From Colivivens sp964452915 (GTDB taxonomy: Bacteria > Bacteroidota > Bacteroidia > Bacteroidales > Bacteroidaceae), in the NCBI GenBank assembly GCA_964452915.1, contig CAYVNW010000026.1:1-43636 (forward strand): a stretch of 43,636 nt of DNA. The letters are read 5' to 3'. Below are positions 40,766 to 43,636 of the stretch, in pieces (position 1 is the stretch's first letter; each line of letters opens with the position of its first letter). The notes under the pieces are model-generated. The model was not told the DNA's origin. It searched no databases and saw nothing but the letters and a program-made list of their open reading frames with translations. Position numbers and translations under genes: made by a program.

Positions 40766-41371
40766 ATGTTTTCAGGAATTGTAGAAGAATGTGCGACTGT
40801 AGTCGCAATACGTAAAGAGCAGGAAAACGTACATTTCACTTTGAAATGCTCATTTGTAGACGAACTCAAAATTGATCAGAGTGTGTCACATAACGGAGTG
40901 TGTCTTACTGTAGTAAAAATAGAAAACGGCACTTATACTGTTACTGCTATGAAGGAAACCCTTGACCGTAGTAATCTCGGTGACTTGAAGGTAGGCGATG
41001 AGGTGAATGTGGAACGCAGTATGATGATGAACGGAAGGCTTGACGGGCATCTTGTGCAGGGACATGTTGATGAAACTGCTGTCTGTACTGATGTTGAGGA
41101 TGCTCAAGGAAGCTGGACATATACTTTTAAGTATAAGTATGACAAAGAAATGGCACAACGCGGATATACCACTGTCGATAAGGGCTCGGTTTCTGTCAAT
41201 GGGGTCAGTCTGACGGTTTGCAATCCTACTCAGGACACTTTTCAAGTTAATATCATTCCTTATACTTATGATAATACTAATTTCCATAGTATTAAGGTCG
41301 GTACTCGTGTTAATATCGAGTTCGATATCATAGGTAAGTATATAAGCCAGTACTTTGCCTTGTTTAAATAA
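40766..41371 (+). CDS. ribE: Riboflavin synthase alpha subunit
   Basis: A 201-residue cytoplasmic enzyme that dismutates two lumazine molecules into riboflavin and a pyrimidine. It consists of two homologous barrels: residues ~1-95 (starting MFSGIVEE, with SHNGVCLTV) and ~96-190 (GHLVQGHVDE, SVNGVSLTV). The terminal motif MFSGIVEE replaces the common MFTGIVE by one conservative change. Length is normal. A FMN riboswitch is not visible. The NimA-like flavoprotein downstream (88-bp gap) probably shares the transcript. Confidence 0.95.
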   Translation: MFSGIVEECATVVAIRKEQENVHFTLKCSFVDELKIDQSVSHNGVCLTVVKIENGTYTVTAMKETLDRSNLGDLKVGDEVNVERSMMMNGRLDGHLVQGHVDETAVCTDVEDAQGSWTYTFKYKYDKEMAQRGYTTVDKGSVSVNGVSLTVCNPTQDTFQVNIIPYTYDNTNFHSIKVGTRVNIEFDIIGKYISQYFALFK

Positions 41372-41459
41372 AACAAGGCAGGGGTGAGGCGCAGCGCAGA
41401 TTCGCTTATTGATATCTTGGACGAGTTTAATGGTATAAAACAAGAGATGATATTAATAA

Positions 41460-41948
41460 ATGAAGTACATTAATGAAACTGTGCGTCGTCAGGATCGTTT
41501 ACTTGATGAGCAACGGGCGCGGGAGTTGTTGTCTTCTGCCGAGTTTGGAGTGCTGTCGATGATTGATGATGACGACCAACCTTATGGTATTCCTGTCAAT
41601 TTTATTTGGGATGGAGATGATAAAATCTATATACATTGTGCTCCGGAAGGCAGGAAACTGCGAATATTGAGTAAGCATCCAAAAGTTTCTCTATGTGTTG
41701 TTGGCAATGTCCATCTTATGCCGAAAAACTTCTCAACCGAATATGAGAGTGTGATTGTGTTTGGTGAGGCACACACCGGACTGACGCCGGAGGAACGGGT
41801 GCATGCATTGCGCTTGCTGATTGACAAGTTGGCTCCTGATTATAAGGCGGTGGGGGAAAAATATGTGCATGCCAGTTTCGCCCGTACTGAAATAATTCGT
41901 ATGGATGCGACTGATTATTCAGGGAAGTGCAAGAAAATCCAACGATAA
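41460..41948 (+). CDS. PNPOx-like split-barrel flavoprotein (NimA-related)
   Basis: A 162-residue FMN-binding split-barrel protein of the pyridoxamine-phosphate-oxidase-like class. Conserved stretches are GVLSMIDDDDQPYGIPVNFIW (~29-49), IYIHCAPEGRKLRIL (~55-70), VSLCVVG and ESVIVFGEAH (~97-106). This pattern matches NimA/NimB-type proteins, which reduce 5-nitroimidazole drugs in anaerobes. Most chromosomal members are housekeeping flavin reductases, so resistance should not be assumed. It fits with ribE just upstream, as flavin supply and a flavin user. Confidence 0.85.
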   Translation: MKYINETVRRQDRLLDEQRARELLSSAEFGVLSMIDDDDQPYGIPVNFIWDGDDKIYIHCAPEGRKLRILSKHPKVSLCVVGNVHLMPKNFSTEYESVIVFGEAHTGLTPEERVHALRLLIDKLAPDYKAVGEKYVHASFARTEIIRMDATDYSGKCKKIQR

Positions 41949-42002
41949 TATTGTTTTCTATTTAAAGGTCCTGCTACTTGCTGATAGCTTACTTTGTAGT
42001 AT

Positions 42003-42024
42003 AGGTTTCAATTAGAAGAAACCT
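42003..42024 (+). terminator. Hairpin after the NimA-like gene
   Basis: AGGTTTC (42003-42009) pairs with GAAACCT (42018-42024) across an 8-base loop, but only a weak T-rich tail follows. It is a possible transcript end for the plus-strand unit. Confidence 0.35.
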
Positions 42025-42182
42025 GTATATACCTTATTCTATATACGCATGCGGGAAATAGAATGACTATACCTGATTTTTCTTCACTCAGTCTGGCTGT
42101 TTGCTTTACACCGTCAATAAAAGTTTACTGATTTTACTTCACACAGGGCTTGCTACCCCAGATTTCCTATATATGGGCTTCT

Positions 42183-42219
42183 GATAAAAATGAAAGAGCC
42201 CCATTTCTCGATGAGGCTC
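42183..42219 (-). terminator. Enolase terminator
   Basis: On the minus strand GAGCCTC (42219-42213) pairs with GGGGCTC (42202-42196), one U-G pair allowed, and is followed by TTTCATTTTTATC. It lies about 90 bp after the enolase stop. Confidence 0.75.
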
Positions 42220-42307
42220 ATTCTAAAGTATGGTTTATTCATTATATGCAAAAATCAATCAGGTACACAGTATAAAACCTGTTGATTTACTTTTTGCAGG
42301 TATAATG

Positions 42308-43615
42308 TCATTTAATCTTTTTGTAACCGTACTTTGCTACGCTACCAAGTTCCTCCTCGATGCGGATGAGCTGGTTGTACTTAGCCATACGGTCAGTACG
42401 TGACATTGAACCTGTCTTGATCTGACCAGAGTTTGTTGCAACTGCTATGTCAGCTATTGTTGTATCCTCTGTTTCGCCTGAACGGTGTGAAGTTACGGTT
42501 GTGTAGCCGTGACGGTGTGCCATTTCAATAGCGTCAAGAGTTTCACTGAGTGAACCGATTTGGTTAACTTTGATAAGGATTGAGTTTGCTGCACCCATTG
42601 CGATTCCTTTTTGCAGGAAATTAACGTTGGTTACGAACAAGTCGTCTCCTACAAGCTGACAACGGTCACCGATGCGCTTAGTAAGTTTAACCCAGTTGTC
42701 CCAGTCGTTCTCGTCGAGTCCGTCCTCGATTGAGTCGATAGGATATTTGTTGATAAGCTCTTCGAGATATGCGATTTGCTCGTCAGCACTAAGTTTCTTG
42801 CCGTTAGGATCTTTCTTCTTACCATTCTTAAGCTGGCGGTAGTCATAATAGTATTCACCATTCTCAACAACAGCGAATTCAGAAGAAGCGCAGTCCATGG
42901 CAATCTTTACATCCTTACCTGGCTCGTAACCTGCATCCTTGATGGCTTGGCAGATAGAGTCAAGAGCATCTTCAACTCCGTCGAGATTTGGAGCGAAACC
43001 GCCTTCATCGCCTACTGCTGTAGAAAGACCACGGCTCTTTAATATTTTAGCAAGGTGATGGAAAACTTCAGCACCCATGCGTACAGCTTCTCTGAGTGTA
43101 GGAGCTCCAACAGGACGAATCATGAATTCCTGGAATGCTATAGGAGCGTCAGAGTGTGCTCCACCATTGATGATGTTCATCATTGGAACAGGGAGTACGT
43201 ATGCGTTTGCTCCGCCGATATAGCGATAAAGAGGAATATTTAAAGAATTGGCTGCTGCGTGAGCTACTGCGAGGGAAACACCAAGAATGGCGTTAGCGCC
43301 AAGCTTACTCTTTGTAGGCGTTCCATCGAGTTCCAGCATCTTTTGGTCGATTGCGCGCTGTTCAAGCACATTCCAACCGATAAGAGCAGGAGCAATAACT
43401 TTATTTACGTTCTCAACAGCCTTGAGTGTTCCTTTTCCAAGATAACGGTTTTTGTCTCCGTCTCTAAGTTCCAAAGCTTCGTTTTCTCCGGTGCTTGCGC
43501 CAGATGGTACAGCTGCACGTCCCAAAACACCATTTTCAAGAACTACGTCTACCTCTACTGTCGGATTACCACGTGAATCGAGGATTTCACGTCCGACGAT
43601 TTTTTGAATCTTCAT
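42308..43615 (-). CDS. eno: Enolase (phosphopyruvate hydratase)
   Basis: A 435-residue glycolytic enzyme that converts 2-phosphoglycerate to phosphoenolpyruvate with magnesium. Landmarks: GREILDSRGNPTVEVDV at the N-terminus, GGFAPNL (~210), the metal-binding AMDCASSEF (~245), SIEDGLDENDWD (~295), GDDLFVTN (~322) and the catalytic-Lys region ANSILIKVNQIGSLSET (~344) followed by SHRSGETEDTTIADIAVAT. The whole sequence is present, with the ATG at 43615. Its promoter lies at or beyond the window end. Functionally linked to glycerate kinase, which yields its substrate. Confidence 0.98.
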   Translation of the reverse strand: MKIQKIVGREILDSRGNPTVEVDVVLENGVLGRAAVPSGASTGENEALELRDGDKNRYLGKGTLKAVENVNKVIAPALIGWNVLEQRAIDQKMLELDGTPTKSKLGANAILGVSLAVAHAAANSLNIPLYRYIGGANAYVLPVPMMNIINGGAHSDAPIAFQEFMIRPVGAPTLREAVRMGAEVFHHLAKILKSRGLSTAVGDEGGFAPNLDGVEDALDSICQAIKDAGYEPGKDVKIAMDCASSEFAVVENGEYYYDYRQLKNGKKKDPNGKKLSADEQIAYLEELINKYPIDSIEDGLDENDWDNWVKLTKRIGDRCQLVGDDLFVTNVNFLQKGIAMGAANSILIKVNQIGSLSETLDAIEMAHRHGYTTVTSHRSGETEDTTIADIAVATNSGQIKTGSMSRTDRMAKYNQLIRIEEELGSVAKYGYKKIK

Positions 43616-43636
43616 AACTTTAATTCTTTAAAATAT

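Larger units (their letters stand above)
41949..42307. other. 359-bp intergenic region between convergent genes
   Basis: No ORF of note. It contains an AGGTTTC/GAAACCT hairpin (42003-42024) that could end the ribE-nimA-like transcript, and the enolase terminator (42196-42219). The remainder shows no repeat or RNA gene that I recognise. Confidence 0.5.

Noticed and set aside
40886..41443. 185-residue minus-strand ORF across ribE
   Set aside because: ribE is unmistakable on the plus strand and both of its barrels are intact.
41460..41948. Calling the NimA-like protein a nitroimidazole resistance gene
   Set aside because: Similarity is to the broad split-barrel class; the close match and mobile context seen for resistance nim genes are not shown here.
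41949..42307. Possible small RNA gene between convergent genes
   Set aside because: Only two terminator-like hairpins are visible; no independent promoter of the TAnnTTTG type was found.
1..43636. CRISPR array, tRNA or rRNA genes, prophage, complete insertion sequence
   Set aside because: No regularly spaced repeats, cloverleaf-like segments, ribosomal RNA motifs, transposase or phage structural genes were recognised on either strand.

Overview
The window is a chromosomal stretch from a member of the Bacteroidales (phylum Bacteroidota), most likely a Prevotella-like or Bacteroides-like organism. Support comes from the repeated TAnnTTTG -7 promoter element (many copies TAACTTTG or TATCTTTG), the near absence of strong Shine-Dalgarno sites, and family content: DUF3256, a DUF4369/thioredoxin-fold lipoprotein, a GH95 glycosidase, a TonB-dependent receptor, YitT/DUF2179, and tatA directly followed by tatC. 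Species cannot be decided from the sequence alone. I see no tRNA, rRNA, CRISPR array, prophage or intact insertion sequence.

Layout. 1-4660: an AraC-type regulator preceded by a hidden 31-residue four-cysteine ORF, a 3'-truncated RibD-like reductase fragment, and a DUF3256 plus two GT2 glycosyltransferase cluster. 4730-8260: a MATE/PAP2/outer-membrane-barrel fusion and an EamA transporter. 8350-9880: an accessory patch in which two remnants of a C5-cytosine DNA methyltransferase flank an intact MNT/HEPN toxin-antitoxin pair. 9880-12610 (minus): DUF5715-like (M15 fold), truA and a YitT transporter. 12710-19214: a MORN-repeat lipoprotein, a thioredoxin-fold lipoprotein without CxxC, pnp, a DUF3298 lipoprotein and glycerate kinase. 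19435-24853 (plus): a tightly packed operon of a RIC/hemerythrin-LuxR regulator, GH95 alpha-L-fucosidase, nadA and mnmA. 24859-30922: acyl-CoA ligase, tatA-tatC, MATE exporter, ridA and pepT. 30967-40513 (minus): nine genes in one direction, namely an ArnT-like transferase, a polyprenyl-phosphate glycosyltransferase, a LAB_N membrane protein, UDP-glucuronate 4-epimerase, an ABC amino-acid importer, a TonB receptor and a CotH kinase. 40766-43615: ribE, a NimA/PNPOx-type flavoprotein and enolase.

Most noteworthy. (1) The ABC importer subunit at 34886-36427 carries its substrate-binding domain in permuted order, lobe 2 before lobe 1 before permease, with both expected ligand-contacting residues kept. 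(2) The ORF at 4761-7298 reads without a stop from a 12-helix MATE exporter through a signal-peptide-like segment, with a possible internal GTG start, into a periplasmic PAP2 phosphatase and an outer-membrane barrel. (3) The regulator at 19435-20403 joins a six-ligand di-iron hemerythrin site to a LuxR helix-turn-helix and sits 4 nt before a fucosidase whose start is a 12-bp tandem repeat. (4) The four genes at 36457-40513 fit a complete path for adding galacturonic acid (or a related uronic acid) to lipid A or core. (5) A 31-codon ORF with two CxxC pairs lies between the araC-type promoter and its gene. Functional claims are family-based inferences; no database search was possible.
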